Shown here in pieces: positions 1-12,193 of a DNA stretch of 64,000 nucleotides. Position 1 is the stretch's first letter; each line of letters opens with the position of its first letter. The notes beneath the pieces were generated by a model. It was not told the origin of the DNA. It saw only the letters and a list, made by a program, of their open reading frames with translations, and did not search any database. Position numbers and translations under genes: made by a program. Origin of the DNA: Exophiala sp. HKRS030 (Eukaryota > Ascomycota > Eurotiomycetes > Chaetothyriales > Herpotrichiellaceae); NCBI GenBank assembly GCA_023897205.1, contig JAHWDD010000005.1:1116001-1180000 (forward strand). The letters are read 5' to 3'.

Positions 1-3000
1 TCCAGCTATACGCCTCCAAAACAAGAATCGATGACGGCGCTCATGACACGGTGGTGTCTCTTGCGCTACTACGACAATCCTTGATCAAGCTACAGGTTCG
101 GTCAAAAGTAAGACCGTTGAACTCCCAAGGGTGATCATGAACCGACGGGTTGAATTCTCGTGGACGTCGTATCTTGTGTGTTCGCACCCGGCCTACCCTA
201 CTATCGACGCAGCAGTCCCACGTCTTCGACTTGAGCAGCTGGCACATGACGCTGGAATTTCGTTCATTTCCGTTTGATTTCCTGATGATGAGCCAGAACT
301 ATCAGAAAAGCGACTGATGTTGAAAAAACACCATGGTGCAGGTGTTTTATCACTCCAACGATTCCACCTCACTCAAACATGATATCCTTTGAAACATAGC
401 CTGGAGCTGCGTACACTTACCAAAGCCGCACCTGAAGGAGAGAGGTCGCTGAATGTTCCCCGACAACGACCAATCTTTCCTCGGTAACGAAGGGTCAGAA
501 CTCTCCAGTCCCTAAGTCGATTATACGTCTCGAAAGACCACTCGAACCACCATTGAATCCGTTGATATGAGGTACACTTGATCGTGGTACCCTGGTTGAT
601 CTTTCTGCAAGTCTTTAACTTTTGGACATGTGGCGAAGCCGTCTAGAAACGCATTCCACTTCAACGCCAAGCATGACAACGAAGTAGTTTACCCGCTCAG
701 CCACTGTGCCACCAGACATCATTGAATTTGAACGCAGGGCTGTGGGAGTCGGCCCCATATCGTAGAGCTGGCTCCCAACGGCATTCTCGCCTTTCCGAGT
801 CCAAGAAAGGGATACGTCAGCTGCCGAACATTGCGGATTGTCCTTTAACGAATACTGGCAAGGTCGGATCAAAAGGATGTCGCAGCCTGAGCTTGTCGGA
901 TTGTCGGCTTGGTTGATGGTGGCGACTTCAGATTAAGCAGAGCGACAATTGCAAGTCTCGATGGCAGCCAAATGACGTTGACATTCCGTGAAATTTTGAC
1001 AGGATGCGTTTGGGAATCACTCGCCCATGGGCCAAATCTATGCAAACTCCACAGGCAATGCCATTGATTGTGTTCTCCCTGGAAAGTCTTTAACCTGTAA
1101 TCGTTTTCCAAGTCATTGTCGGTATCGTGGGCCCAAAGTCACACCCGAACCATCTGTTGAGAGGTACTTGGATTGCACAAGAGATTGGTGTCTTGTGAGT
1201 GGCGAGGTGTATCGAATCAACAAACGCGAAGAAGCATTGGCAATACACAGAGTTATCCTCATCCCGAAGTCATATGCGAACCTATGAACTCGTGACACGA
1301 TACATTCCCTGTGTGGGCAGCAGCTCATCACGGCAATCCCTGGATTGCCGATTTTCACATGCCGTAAGGCTGAGCGTATATGATTCCGTTCCAGTAAAAA
1401 GACTGACTGCATGCATCAGCTCGCGTGTTCATAAAATGCCCGGGAAATAGTGCCACAGCAGCGGTCTAATGCCGATCCTTGTCCAGGGGGATACGCCAGT
1501 GCCTCGAACGCAGTGGCAACCCGTGCTCGGACGACTGGTCGTTCTGGTTTATCAGTGGTAGATATAACAGGCAAGATGCAGATGATACTCGGCTGCGACT
1601 TTGTGTGACTAGGTAATTCGCCATCGGAAGGTGGGTTAGTGGACGGGTGCAGCCAGCAGATCGTAAGCTCTGTTTTCAGGCGTTTCCCTGTTCGATCTCG
1701 GAATCAGATGGCAGGCGTCATTGCGCGCCGTTAAAGGACTACTGCAAGTGCAGGTGAGTCTGCAGTACGCGTTTCGTCTTACCAGAGGCGGTATGCAGAA
1801 GACGCCATATGGTAATTTTGGTCCGGAAACACACGATCAAAGAGTCGCATTAGCCAATGGCTTGAGAAGGAAGTGTCCAATGGTCCTGCAAATTGCGATC
1901 CCTGCCCCTACGTCGTTGGTGCCATCGTGTCTGGTGAGCAGGAAGAGATGTACGGAGTATGCACTTTACGTATGTCGAAAGAACCCACCCGAGCAACAAC
2001 AAACGGTCGACCAGCTCCTTGTATTCGCTAGACTGCCATCACAGAATTGCCCCCCACATGGCATTCTCTCTTGAGGGTGTGGACCAGGATTTGTGCGTTC
2101 CGTCTTTCCGGACGTTCAAGCACCACAAAGCTTCAATGGCGTTTCGCCTGTAAGACCGTCATTGCGGTTGCGATTGAAATCGTTGAGCTCAATGTTCCAT
2201 GGGTCGGAAGTTCTCGCGAGCACATGTCAGAAAAGACAGGCCTCAAGAGACACAAAGTGAAGTGTCTCCAGCAGGAATAAAGGCCAGCGCATGCAGCAGA
2301 CGGCTTGATGAAGACGTCGGGTTGTGCGTCCGAAGTCTTGGCCCAGCAGATCTCGTCGCGCGTCGTAACAACCACGTTGAGCGGTGTGGGCAGGCGAAGT
2401 GAAGGATGCCTTGGCCTGGATGGACGGAAACAAAGTGGGAAGACGTCTAATTGCAACAGTTTGCGGATCAAGCACTGTAACTTGCAGATGGAGATGGAGA
2501 TGCGATGGGGCGAGTCCTTACGGCGTAATTTAGAACCTTTCGCTTTGCACACCTTGGTGGAGGACAGGGAGAGTCAACTTGTATAACCACCAACAAGATA
2601 CTCCGTATATGATGATGATGTATATAATGACAGTAAATGATTACCCAGGAAGTGGTGTGCTTTTCATGAAACTGCAATTTTATTTGCACTATCGCATTCT
2701 CTGGCCACTCCAGGAACAGCTGCCCTAGAGCCGGTGATATTTTCTCCCCTTCTCGGTGTTCACGGTGTTCACCGGTGTGTCGACTCTCTCTCCCTCTCTA
2801 GCCCAGTCCGTTGCCTCGAGGTCCAATTGTAAACAATCCAAGAAGACCCCGGCAGATGAAACGGGCATAAAGCGTGTGGGAAGAGAGTTCAACTAGGTCT
2901 GTGTAGGTAGGGAATTGTTCATCATTTATCAGTCTGTCACTGAACGCACTGACCCGTCTATCCAGATCGTGGTCTCCTCACACACTCTGCGCACCAGGAA

Positions 3001-4207
3001 GCGAAATCTCCAGCATCACGGGTCAACCGGTCTCAGTGGTCCATCGTTGTCGCAGTCAGTGTTGAAGCGCAACTACAAGTTCTACGAGTCCTCCCATCTT
3101 GTGTTTGACTCGCCTAAAGCATCGGCCTCACCCTTTAACCAAGTGCAGTCACTCAGTCGCCATTTGTGTGTACCGTGCTCAGCCTATGCCAGAGCCAGTC
3201 GCCCGGAACTGGCACCGCCTGGAATTTTTCTAATAGGCTTTGGAATCCTGTTCACTGCCGCCCCGAAAAGCCACCTCAGCAGTCACTATAATCCACCGAG
3301 TCTAGCATCCAGACCCAACTACGAGTAGAATATCCCTCACTCACAAGAAATCTCTTCCTTCTCAAAGAAGCTTAAGTCGATCTCAAAGTTTTTTCTCCTG
3401 CCAGCTGGTCGCGCACAATTGGCGAATTTGCCCTTTACCATCCTGTACTTGGACACCCTAAAGGGACAAATTGAACTGCACCAGCGAAGAAAGAAAACAC
3501 CCCCTCTCAATCCCACCGAGGTGCCGCGCCGCCAGGGAACAGGTATTAATTAAGAATTGGTCAGCAAGTGGGAGTGATTCGCTTCCATTAGGGCATCTAT
3601 TGCCCCCTCCTCAAATTCCGACGTCTTCCTCTCGCCAGCCATCGCCCCCCCTGAATCTCGTCTCGGGGGCCATTTTCGAGGCATCATCTAGCCTATTGGG
3701 CCCGCGCACCATTGTACCGAATCCTCCCCGCGATTGAACTCAGCCACCGAGGCCCAGCGCTGCTCAACCCACCCGTTCGCCTGGCTTTAACGAAAAGAAA
3801 AATTAGCTGCCACCGCACACACGATCATGACCAAGTGATCGCAAATCCCTTTCATCATAAGGCCGTGGTCGTGACGGCAGCCTACCGTACCCGCTTCACA
3901 CATCACCAGACTCTCTCCCAGTTCGCGCGACTTCTACTTACTCAATTCCTTTTCTGAGCCATCCTCGCCACCAATATCGCTGCATTCTTACACCATCATC
4001 TTCTTATATCTAAACGGAAAGAAAAGAGAAGGGAGTAATAAATAACTCATTTTCCGCACCCCTCTTTCGCGTCATCTTACATTATCACCGCTCTTTGGAT
4101 CACAGCATCGCCAGGCGTGCCTTATCTACCGCCACTAAGAACACCAGAGAGATAGGGCTCCTTGCCCGCCCGACCAGCATCCCCCCACCTTACCCTACAC
4201 ATTTCAC
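1..4207. other. Gene-poor region and leader of the Hal4-like kinase gene
   Basis: No open frame here has recognisable protein features or splices into a longer one. The longest frames (139 codons on the minus strand near 2133-2552, 137 codons on the plus strand near 2915-3328) have unremarkable composition and no familiar motif. Two copies of the TACTCCGTA/TACGGAGTA motif lie at 1951 and 2599. From about 3330 the plus strand becomes rich in C and T with scattered short A runs, the usual look of a fungal promoter and 5' leader, and this leads into the kinase start at 4208. A decayed gene or a non-coding RNA before 2700 cannot be excluded by eye. Confidence 0.5.
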
Positions 4208-5841
4208 ATGAATCGCTCATCTTCCTCAATTCACAACTCACAGCCGACCTCTTCTCCCGCCTTGACGCATTCTCCAGTTTCACAGGATGACGCTGCTTCG
4301 ATAACAAGACTCGCGGAGGACACGGCTCACCTCACCGTGAATGGTGCTGCCGTGCCCGCCGCCGCCGCCACCCCTGCTCATCACCAGCTCCCTGCGCCTG
4401 TCGCCAAAAAGCCCAAAATGACACACCGTCTTACTCGAATGTTCTCTCGTACCGAGCAAAGCCATATCGACGCCGCCAAAGCAGAACATCTCAAGTCCTC
4501 GTCCCCCCTGCCCGATGTTCCTTCAGACGCCCTCAACGGTCACTCCAACCGACCTCTGCCAGCCAGAACCTCTTCCGGTGATCAGAAAGACAAGAAGATG
4601 ACAATCCTCCAGACCGCAAAGGAGAAGACAAAGGGTGAGCCGCCCTTCGACCCGGCCCATGCTCAATTTAAGAGGTTTGACCTACATGAGGATGGTACAC
4701 ATGATCATCATCTCAAGTCCGCCAAACGGCAGGAGAAGTTGACGGACATGCTCCGCGAAATGCTGGGCGGCAAAAAGAAGGATGCGGACGGGGACCAACA
4801 ACTGTCCCTTATGTCCTCGTGGGTCGACCAGCTGAGATCAGAGAAGGATGCCTTGGCTGGTGACAAGAAGGGCGGTCCTAACGCTACCGCCAACCTGGTT
4901 GAAAAGTACGGCAAATGCCAGGAAATCGTCGGTCGCGGCGCATTCGGCATCGTACGGATATCGCACAAGCCCGATCCTAATAGCATCAGTGGAGAATCGT
5001 TGTACGCCGTCAAGGAATTCCGTCGCCGACCACAGGAAACAGCGAAGAAGTACCAGAAACGGCTGACCAGCGAATTTTGTATATCATCGTCACTACGACA
5101 CCCGAACATAATACACACCCTCGATCTCCTCCAAGATTCAAAAGGGGATTATTGCGAAGTCATGGAGTACTGTGCCGGAGGCGACCTCTATACCCTAATT
5201 CTTGCCGCTGGTCAATTACAGGTCTTGGAGTCCGACTGCTTTTTCAAGCAGTTGATGCGTGGCGTTGAATACATGCATGAGATGGGTGTCGCCCATCGAG
5301 ACCTGAAGCCCGAGAACTTATTGCTCACTACACACGGTGCTTTGAAAATCACCGACTTTGGAAACGGCGAATGTTTCCGAATGGCTTGGGAAAAGGAGGC
5401 TCACATGACGGCCGGACTGTGCGGAAGCGCCCCTTATATCGCTCCCGAGGAATACCAGGGCGGTGAATTCGACCCTCGAGCCGTCGACGTGTGGGCCTGT
5501 GGTGTCATTTACATGGCCATGCGAACCGGCCGTCATCTATGGAGGGTGGCGCGAAAAGAAGAAGATGAATTCTACGAGCGCTATCTGGAAGGACGGAGAG
5601 ACGAAGATGGTTATGCTCCAATTGAGACGTTGCACAGGGTAAGTCGATTTCCCCTTGTTTTCCCTTTCGCGTTGTACACGGCTGACACTTCTCTTTTTCT
5701 GTTCATCAGGCACGCTGCCGAAATGTCATCTATTCGATTTTAGATCCCAACCCAGGTCGCCGTATCACGGCCTCTCAAGTCCTCAAATCCGAATGGGGCA
5801 GAGACATCAAAGTATGCAAGGCCGGCGAGGAAGGTTACTGA
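4208..5841 (+). CDS. Hal4/Sat4-type serine/threonine protein kinase
   Basis: Two exons, 4208-5638 and 5710-5841 (intron 71 bp, phase 0), give 520 residues. The first 220 residues are Ser/Pro/Ala-rich and probably disordered. A complete kinase domain follows: glycine loop GRGAFGIVR near 241, AVKEF lysine near 270, HRDLKPEN near 363, DFG near 383 and APEEY near 412, with the domain finished by the second exon. Similarity is to the fungal Hal4/Sat4 (Hrk1-like) branch. In yeast these kinases stabilise potassium and nutrient transporters at the plasma membrane and affect salt tolerance. The short second exon restores the final helix (RNVIYSILDPNPGRR), which supports the splice; reading through the intron would lose it. 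The exact paralogue (Hal4, Hal5 or Hrk1-like) is not resolved. Confidence 0.9.
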
Positions 5842-6466
5842 TCTACCTCGTCGTCGTCAAGACATACTCGCCAATACTCACGGCACGTTTTTGCGGATGG
5901 ATTGACGGAGGAAAGTTCCTCACTCGTGTTGTCATTTTTTGTTTTCCAGCATACACACGAGTATGATGACCCCGTTGACGAAGTGACGACAACCTCGAAT
6001 CAAATTGATTTTTTTAAAAAGAGCACTTGCAATTTTTCATTTCCTTTCTTCTCCACGGAGGTTCAAGATGACGATTTTTCTTGTTCTGCCTTTCGCCTCC
6101 CCCAGATGGCAAACAACTGTATCTCACGCAAAAAGAAAGCGAGCATATCTAGAGTGGAAAGCGATTGATGAATTGAAAACGCATCGGAAGTACTTTTTGG
6201 GGGGGGGGTTCCCCTTCTATACGCCCAATTTTTTCTTTCTATCTCCGTGTTTGTGTGTTTGAAAGTTGAAGAGAACGCAGCGATGTTTTTGGTTTTTGGT
6301 CTTCGTCTTCTCTCGTTTTTGATGATCCTGCCTGTACCTAAACCTTCTTTCTTTTCACCCTACCTAGGTATTTTGTCCGTTTCCCCCTTTTTAGAAAAGG
6401 GGAACTCAGGAAAACTACAGATACAATTCTTGCATTTCAAAAATGATGATACGTCACGTGTGTATA

Positions 6467-6482
6467 TGTGTGTGTGTGTGTG
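6467..6482. repeat. (TG)8 microsatellite
   Basis: Eight uninterrupted TG units lie in the intergenic region downstream of the Hal4-like kinase gene, just after a GTCACGTG sequence. Simple dinucleotide repeat; no function implied. Confidence 0.9.
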
Positions 6483-6971
6483 TATTCAATCCGCCTTTTT
6501 TCTTACTTCGTACATCGTATGTAAGCTTGTCGCGTGAATTATCTTCAATGAAGTCATACTGGATGTTCCATGTCTGTTTCAAAAGGAACTCATACCTCAT
6601 CAGGTACACATACCCGACGTGTGCCCGTCTCCCTTGTTTTTCAATTCTTTTTGCTGACAAGGGGGCTCGTTGGGTGGCTTTGTACCGCGTACGCGCGTGT
6701 GCGATGTAAACCCAATTTCTGGGGGGTCCTCAACTCCATCTATTAGGCATGCAGGGCTGTAATACAGGACGGACGCAGGTGGCCTCGGCCCCCGGCGAGT
6801 CCAAGGTGGCTGAGCTCTCGAAAAAGAAAGAATCCTGCCCGACGATCGGTTGACAACAAAAACTAGTCCTGTGGGTTGGACATTTTAAAAGTATTACGGA
6901 GTTTCGGAGTACCCGGACTCGGTAAAGGTAGGATATCATGTCCAGCCTGGGAATAAAGGGTTGTCCTACTG

Positions 6972-7315
6972 TACGGAGTATACTCTGTAGGTATGAAGTT
7001 GCCTTTACAGTACTCCGTACCTTACTGTATGTAGGTACCGAGTATGTACATGCTGTCCTACGACCTACTCCCCCCCCCACCCGTACATATTACTCCCCGT
7101 ACCTATTGATTAGTAGATGGGTAATATCCAAAGTTCAGGTCAACTCCCTACACTGTCGGTCAATTATTCATTCGATTACCATCCAGTACTTCCATCTAGG
7201 TCTTTGGTTACGACGGCATTATCTCTTCACATTCTCAAGTCCTCAACATGGACAATGTCCACGTCCAAATGATTTGTTATTACTGTACATAGTCGATCAT
7301 CCTGGGTACTCCGTA
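6972..7315. repeat. Cluster of TACTCCGTA/TACGGAGTA motifs
   Basis: Three exact copies occur in about 340 bp: TACGGAGTA at 6972-6980, and TACTCCGTA at 7011-7019 and 7307-7315. Degenerate relatives such as TACTCTGTA and TACGGAGTT lie nearby. The motif has TAC/GTA palindromic arms around a TCC/GGA centre. Other exact copies in the window are at 1951, 2599, 11764, 14010, 24029, 24053, 30414, 46262 and 54827, all outside coding exons. Confidence 0.7.
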
Positions 7316-7479
7316 CCACAACCAACTTGGACTAGCCACAAGATCGTCTCCACGGAGCCTATAGGGATCCCAGTAGTACATGACCATTTGTGAAGAAAGA
7401 AAACAAAAAGGAACAGACATGGACTCAAATGGTAATGGTAAAGCAAAGAAATCATACCTTGATCATTAAGAACGCGCGC

Positions 7480-7482
<3 letters not shown>

Positions 7483-7530
<48 letters not shown>
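7483..7530. repeat. (TG)24 microsatellite
   Basis: A perfect 48-bp TG tract in the gap between the converging Hal4-like kinase and CBF5 genes, flanked by a short CG-rich stretch. Alternating purine-pyrimidine DNA of this length is prone to length change between strains. Confidence 0.97.
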
Positions 7531-7533
<3 letters not shown>

Positions 7534-7919
7534 CTCTCGCACCCACCAAGCCCGTCACGCGTTTAGAAGTGTAATGAGATCGAAAAAAAAAGAAAAAGGT
7601 CAAATGATCAAGAATGGCATATACAGTACAGTATCCCTTGGCCCTGGCAAACAGGTCGGTAATTTGCTATCTTTCATCAACCTCTTTTTGATCATAATGA
7701 TGGTTTTTTACCCCTTTTCAACGCGCGTGTGTGTGTGTGACTCCTCATCCAAACTGATGAAATTTCAGTAAATCCGGTCCGACTTCGCAACCCCCATCAA
7801 ACGCCCACAAAAATGAGAGAGACAGAGACGAAGAGACGACGAGACGACACGAGAGAGAGACACCAAACAACTTTTTCAACCCCCATTACACTCATCGGCT
7901 AGGCAGCGGGCAGCAATTT

Positions 7920-9535
7920 CTAATCACTATCATCGCTGTCGTCAGCCTTGCTGGCCGAGCTCTTTCGCTTCTCCTTCTTTTCCTTCTTCTCCTTTTTCCT
8001 GCGCTTACGCTCGGCTCGTTCTTCTGGGGTTTCGCCATCGTGCTTCTTTCGCTTCTCCTTCTTATCCTTGGGACCCAATGACGCAGCATCTCCATTCACT
8101 GATGTGGTGGCGGCGGTCGCGTCAACATCCATTGCCTCTCCGTTTGGCGCAACCGGTGGAGCGGCAAGCACATCGGATTGTGACGTCTTCTCATGTACAG
8201 GTGCGGCGGTGGAGCCGGAAGCATCGGCTGGTGCGTTGTAGTCGGTGTACTCAGCAGACCACTTGGCGGGAGTGGCTTCATTGGGACGGCCATATTTCTG
8301 TGGTTTGTCGTCAGTACGAAAATCATGGACAAAAAAAAGGATCCCGGTAACTTACGTCAAGCTTGCCATCAGACTTCATCTTCTTCTTTTCCAAGGCAAC
8401 TGGACCCATACCCCATCTGCGAGGGTACAGATCTCGCTCCATAATACATCTCTTGACCTTGGCCACAACACCGTGATCGCACGTGGACAGCTCGACGGTG
8501 GACATTTGTGCAATACCCAGAGCGATGGCTTCACCCTTGGTGGTCATCAAAACCACTTCCTCGTGGACTTCGATGCCTGCTTCGAATCGCAGCAGACCGG
8601 GGATCATGAGCTTGGCACCATAGCAGACTGCGTTCACTGCGCTGTCCTTGACGACAATTCGCTTGTATGTGGTCAAGAGACTCTCAAGTGGTGAGATGAC
8701 CCTTCGCAGGTATGCCTCATCTCTATTATTGTCCATCATCCATTGTGCGTCAAGCACGTCGTGCAGTGTGACCATGCCATCAGCCTCGGCCATGGCTCCC
8801 GATCGCACTCTTCGAAGCTCTTGCATATGTGCGCCAACACCTAGCAGGAGACCCAGGTGCACGCAGAGTGTTCGGATGTATGTTCCTGCTTCGCAGCTCA
8901 CCCAGAAGACACCCAGGTGTCGGTCGTTGTCGAACTCGTAGAGCTTGCTCTCGTGGATCGTTCGAATACGGAGTTGTCTCTTGACGGCCGAGATCAACGG
9001 TGGTCGTTGGAAGAGAGCACCGGTCAGGGTCTCGAGAGCTCGTGCAAATTGCGCCTCTCCACCAGGTAGCTTATCATGTAGCCTGATCACGCACACGTAT
9101 TCCTTTCCGGCTCCTTGTTGCGACTTGACCAGGCGAGTTGCTCGGTCTATGCAGACAATGAGACAACCTGTGACTTTAGGATCGAGCGTACCGCTGTGAC
9201 CCGTCTTTTCTACTCGGAGTATCCGCTTCACCCATGCGACAACTTCGTGACTCGATGGGTTGGAGGGCTTGTCGAGATTGATGACACCAGAAGAGATGTA
9301 GGATTTCAGGTCGCGCTTCAGAGGTGTGCATCCGCAGGGAATGGGGGTGAAATGTCCCGTTCGCACGAGCACTGTGAAAGCCTGGTCAGTGACTAGTCTA
9401 TAAAATCGAGGATTGCAACACACATTTGTCATAGTTTTTGAGTAAAAGAGGCCACTCAGATGTGGGAATCACAGGAGTGACATTCTCTGGTTTGATGGCA
9501 TAGTCGACCTCTTGAAGCTTTGCAACCACTGCCAT
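7920..9535 (-). CDS. CBF5: H/ACA snoRNP pseudouridine synthase Cbf5 (dyskerin)
   Basis: Three exons on the minus strand, 9535-9424, 9371-8356 and 8297-7920, give 501 residues. The first splice (phase 1) rebuilds the conserved NYDKLLVRTG; the second rebuilds DGKLDKYGRPNE. The TruB catalytic domain is complete, with catalytic aspartate in [12 protein letters not shown] near residue 101. The PUA domain follows (roughly 290-370), including the conserved [12 protein letters not shown]. The tail is Lys/Glu-rich (KKEKKEKK repeats) and ends in acidic Ser/Asp, as in yeast Cbf5. The enzyme converts uridine to pseudouridine in rRNA, guided by H/ACA snoRNAs with Nop10, Nhp2 and Gar1 in the nucleolus. The start at 9535 is the first ATG in frame and matches the family. 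It is divergent from DER1 with a 370-bp shared upstream region. Confidence 0.97.
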
Positions 9536-9905
9536 GGTTGGCGGAATGCTTCAGCTCGAGGTTGTACGGGCTGGAGAGATCGATCGAGCAGGGGAGGAGG
9601 TTCAAAAGACCCGAGGACCGTCAATTACGCAAGATACACTACAGCCGTACCAAGCAGATGATAGTATGTTCAGCGTGAAGAAATATTGCCCTACCACAAA
9701 ATATAGGTCGTACATCAGCCGCTCGAATGTAAAAAAATTGGGTTGGAGAGAGAAAATGGCGCTAACACCAAAATAGAATAGTTCTTAATATGCTTGGCAC
9801 GGTCACATTTTCTTGTCTCCGAACAGGTGTCAACTCTTCGACAGCTTCTTCTTCAACATCTGTTCACGTTCCTCTTTCTGTCTTCATTTTTTTGGATCAT
9901 CAAGC
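9536..9905. promoter_or_regulatory. Shared upstream region of CBF5 and DER1
   Basis: The 370 bp between the divergent start codons must hold both promoters. No strong TATA box is evident. The DER1-proximal half is CT-rich (9840-9900), as is common just upstream of fungal start codons. Confidence 0.5.
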
Positions 9906-11117
9906 ATGAGCGGCGGAGGCGTTGATATCATGGATCGATTCTGGAGTGCCCCTCCGGTGACTCGGTCAGTAGACTGATCATCATTCCAACAGCTTTCGTT
10001 TCTGACCGTGTCCAAGGACGATCGTAGCAGCAATGTTCATCGAGTCTGCACTTGTTCATAGCGGCCTTATCAATGGCCTGCGAGTTGTCTTTTATTCGCC
10101 GTGGATCTTCAAGTTTCCTCCTGAGTTATGGCGGCTTCTTTCGTCGTTTCTGTTGACTGGAGGAGGCTTTTCGTTTGTGTTCGATCTTTATTTCAGTATG
10201 TGGTGCTGGCTTCACCTCTGCAAGCTACTCACACATCAGCAGTGTTCACGTACGCATCAGGTCTAGAACTGAACTCGCCACGATTTGGGCAGCCTGGTGA
10301 TTTTTTCACCTATGTCGTATTCGTGGCCTCGGTCATCTTGGTGAGCACCCTCCAGCTTGTTTTTCAGTTTCCCCCTTCCCTCCAAATATACACCTCGCAT
10401 TTTCTGCCCGCCCAGCCATAAAACTAGCTGAAGCGGTTCCTGGTAACGAGGGAGATTACCCCTGTGGCACGTGTAGACCCATCATTCGCAAAACTGTCAA
10501 GGGTCTAGGCGCTGTGCAGGCATGGTGGTGGCTCTATTGAGAAAGCTTTCGTGATACACACAATTTACGATTCGCGGTTTATGCTTCCTACATCTCATCA
10601 ACAGCCATGTCTTGTTCTTGTGACGCTGCATGTTTTCACACTAACTCACTGGCCATAGGTGATTGGAGGCTTGGTTCTTAGTTCCCACATCTTCACTCAA
10701 GCTCTTCTTCTCGCCTTCATCTATACCTTTGCGCAAGACAACCGGGGCAAGAAAGCACATTTCATTATTCTGCAAATTCCGGTTGAGCTTCTTCCTTGGG
10801 CAATGCTCACCTTGACTCTCATAATGGGCGGTCCCACAGCTGCGTTGCAGCAGGGAGTGGGCGTCATCGCTGCGCACTTGTATGATTTCCTCACGAGGCT
10901 GTACCCAACATTTCAAGGTGGTCGAAATTACATCCAAACTCCGGCGGCGATCAAACGCTACTTTGGGGCTGATCGAAGTGCTTTCAGTCATAAAACGTAC
11001 GGTACCAGCTTCAGACAGGGCCAAAACGTCCCTCAGCAACAAAGCCGGGGTTGGACGAGTGGATTTTCCAGTGGCTGGAGTGGTCGAGGCGCCGGGCGAA
11101 GGTTAGGTGGTGATTGA
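9906..11117 (+). CDS. DER1: Derlin (Der1-like) ER protein
   Basis: Four exons, 9906-9964, 10017-10195, 10243-10340 and 10659-11117, give 264 residues. Splicing joins PPVTR to TIVAAMFIES, then FDLYF to MFTYASGLE, then SVIL to VIGGLVL, recreating the derlin core. Derlins are rhomboid-like proteins without protease activity that retrotranslocate misfolded proteins from the ER for degradation. The WSAPPVTR start motif, the FYSPW segment and the GD-FTYVVF stretch are typical, and several hydrophobic segments match the six-pass topology. The tail is Gly/Ser/Arg-rich and ends in GRGAGRRLGGD. The third intron (318 bp) is several times longer than the others. Yeast has Der1 and Dfm1; which one this matches is uncertain. 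Confidence 0.92.
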
Positions 11118-12193
11118 GATTCTACCAAGATGTCAGTGTGTGACAATATGGACAACAGCTTTTTCATGATCTGATGAACAGAGATACCCAATCGAGCGAC
11201 TTCCCCCGTATTTCTATCCGAAGAACAACTTCCTTTCATTTCGTCTGACTGAGCCACATAGCATGCAAACTCGCTACTCGTACCCGTATGATCGATGATG
11301 ATGATCACGACGACATTTCAGGAGGTCTTGTTACCACATTGGGGATATTTACCCAAGCCTGCAACGTTTTCGGCCTCAGCACCCCTGGCCGATCCATATC
11401 CGTATCCGCCAGCCTCGCCCTACCCCACACGTTTCATACATGTCTTGTCTCACGGTTTCGCCTTCTTCCGGCGAATCTTTTCCTGACGCCCTCACTCCCG
11501 TTATGTGAAAAAAACGGCATCTGCCACATCACATGCGGCATCAGTCGACCTAGCCGACCTTTTTGCGTCTGGAGGCATCCATGAAGCTCTCCACCGCCCA
11601 GGCCCTTTCGAAGCTTCCCATTGCCCTGGCGAAGCTTTAGCGGATAGATTTACCTCTTCCCGGTGTCGTTCCATCGTCGTAACGAAGTCAACGTGGATAT
11701 CTACTGTCTATCTCGTCCCTGTAAGGAGGTGAAGGCGATGCTCAGCCTCATTGGTCTATCCACTACTCCGTACTTGTCCAGGACAGAACTTTTGGGGAAA
11801 AAGGTGATACTCGCGTCTTTCTCTGACAAGTTTGAGGTTCTCGACAGAGCGGAGCCTGACGCACGCGTCCACCTGCTTTTGGCCTACACTCTCGTTGCAG
11901 AGATGGCTCGTGGCCAGATCTATATCAATCGCAGTATTTCTCTCTCCCGTTCTGTCCGCTCAGATTCTCATCTTCTCATTGATTGTCCATCTTTGCAATT
12001 TTCCCCCTTTCCCCCTTCTGCATCTTTAACCCATCCAGGCCGGTTCCTGTTCCTTCATTCTTGATCATTAGAGAGTTGACCTCGGCATTTATTCGAATTT
12101 CGCCCAAATAGACACAGGTTGTCCCTTCTTTTTCAGGATCCCCACAAGACACAGCAGGCTCGTTGTCCAATTGTTTCCCTACTCTATAACAAC
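11118..12193. other. Intergenic region between DER1 and the repeat-rich secreted protein gene
   Basis: No convincing gene. A 19-codon ATG frame at 11581-11640 looks slightly like a signal peptide (MKLSTAQ start) but ends at once. One TACTCCGTA motif lies at 11764. The last 200 bp before 12194 are pyrimidine-rich and probably form the promoter and leader of the downstream gene. Confidence 0.5.

Larger units (their letters stand above)
5842..7919. other. Intergenic region between two converging genes
   Basis: This 2.1 kb gap holds the 3' ends of the Hal4-like kinase gene (+) and CBF5 (-). No frame looks coding. It is rich in simple sequence: a run of nine G near 6201, a (TG)8 tract at 6467, T-rich stretches and a (TG)24 tract at 7483. 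Three exact TACTCCGTA/TACGGAGTA motifs lie at 6972, 7011 and 7307, with near matches around 6895-6920. A GTCACGTG E-box-like site is at 6453-6460; its role is unknown. Confidence 0.6.

Noticed and set aside
11581..11640. Short ATG frame with a signal-peptide-like start
   Set aside because: Only 19 codons with no splice continuation that I can find.
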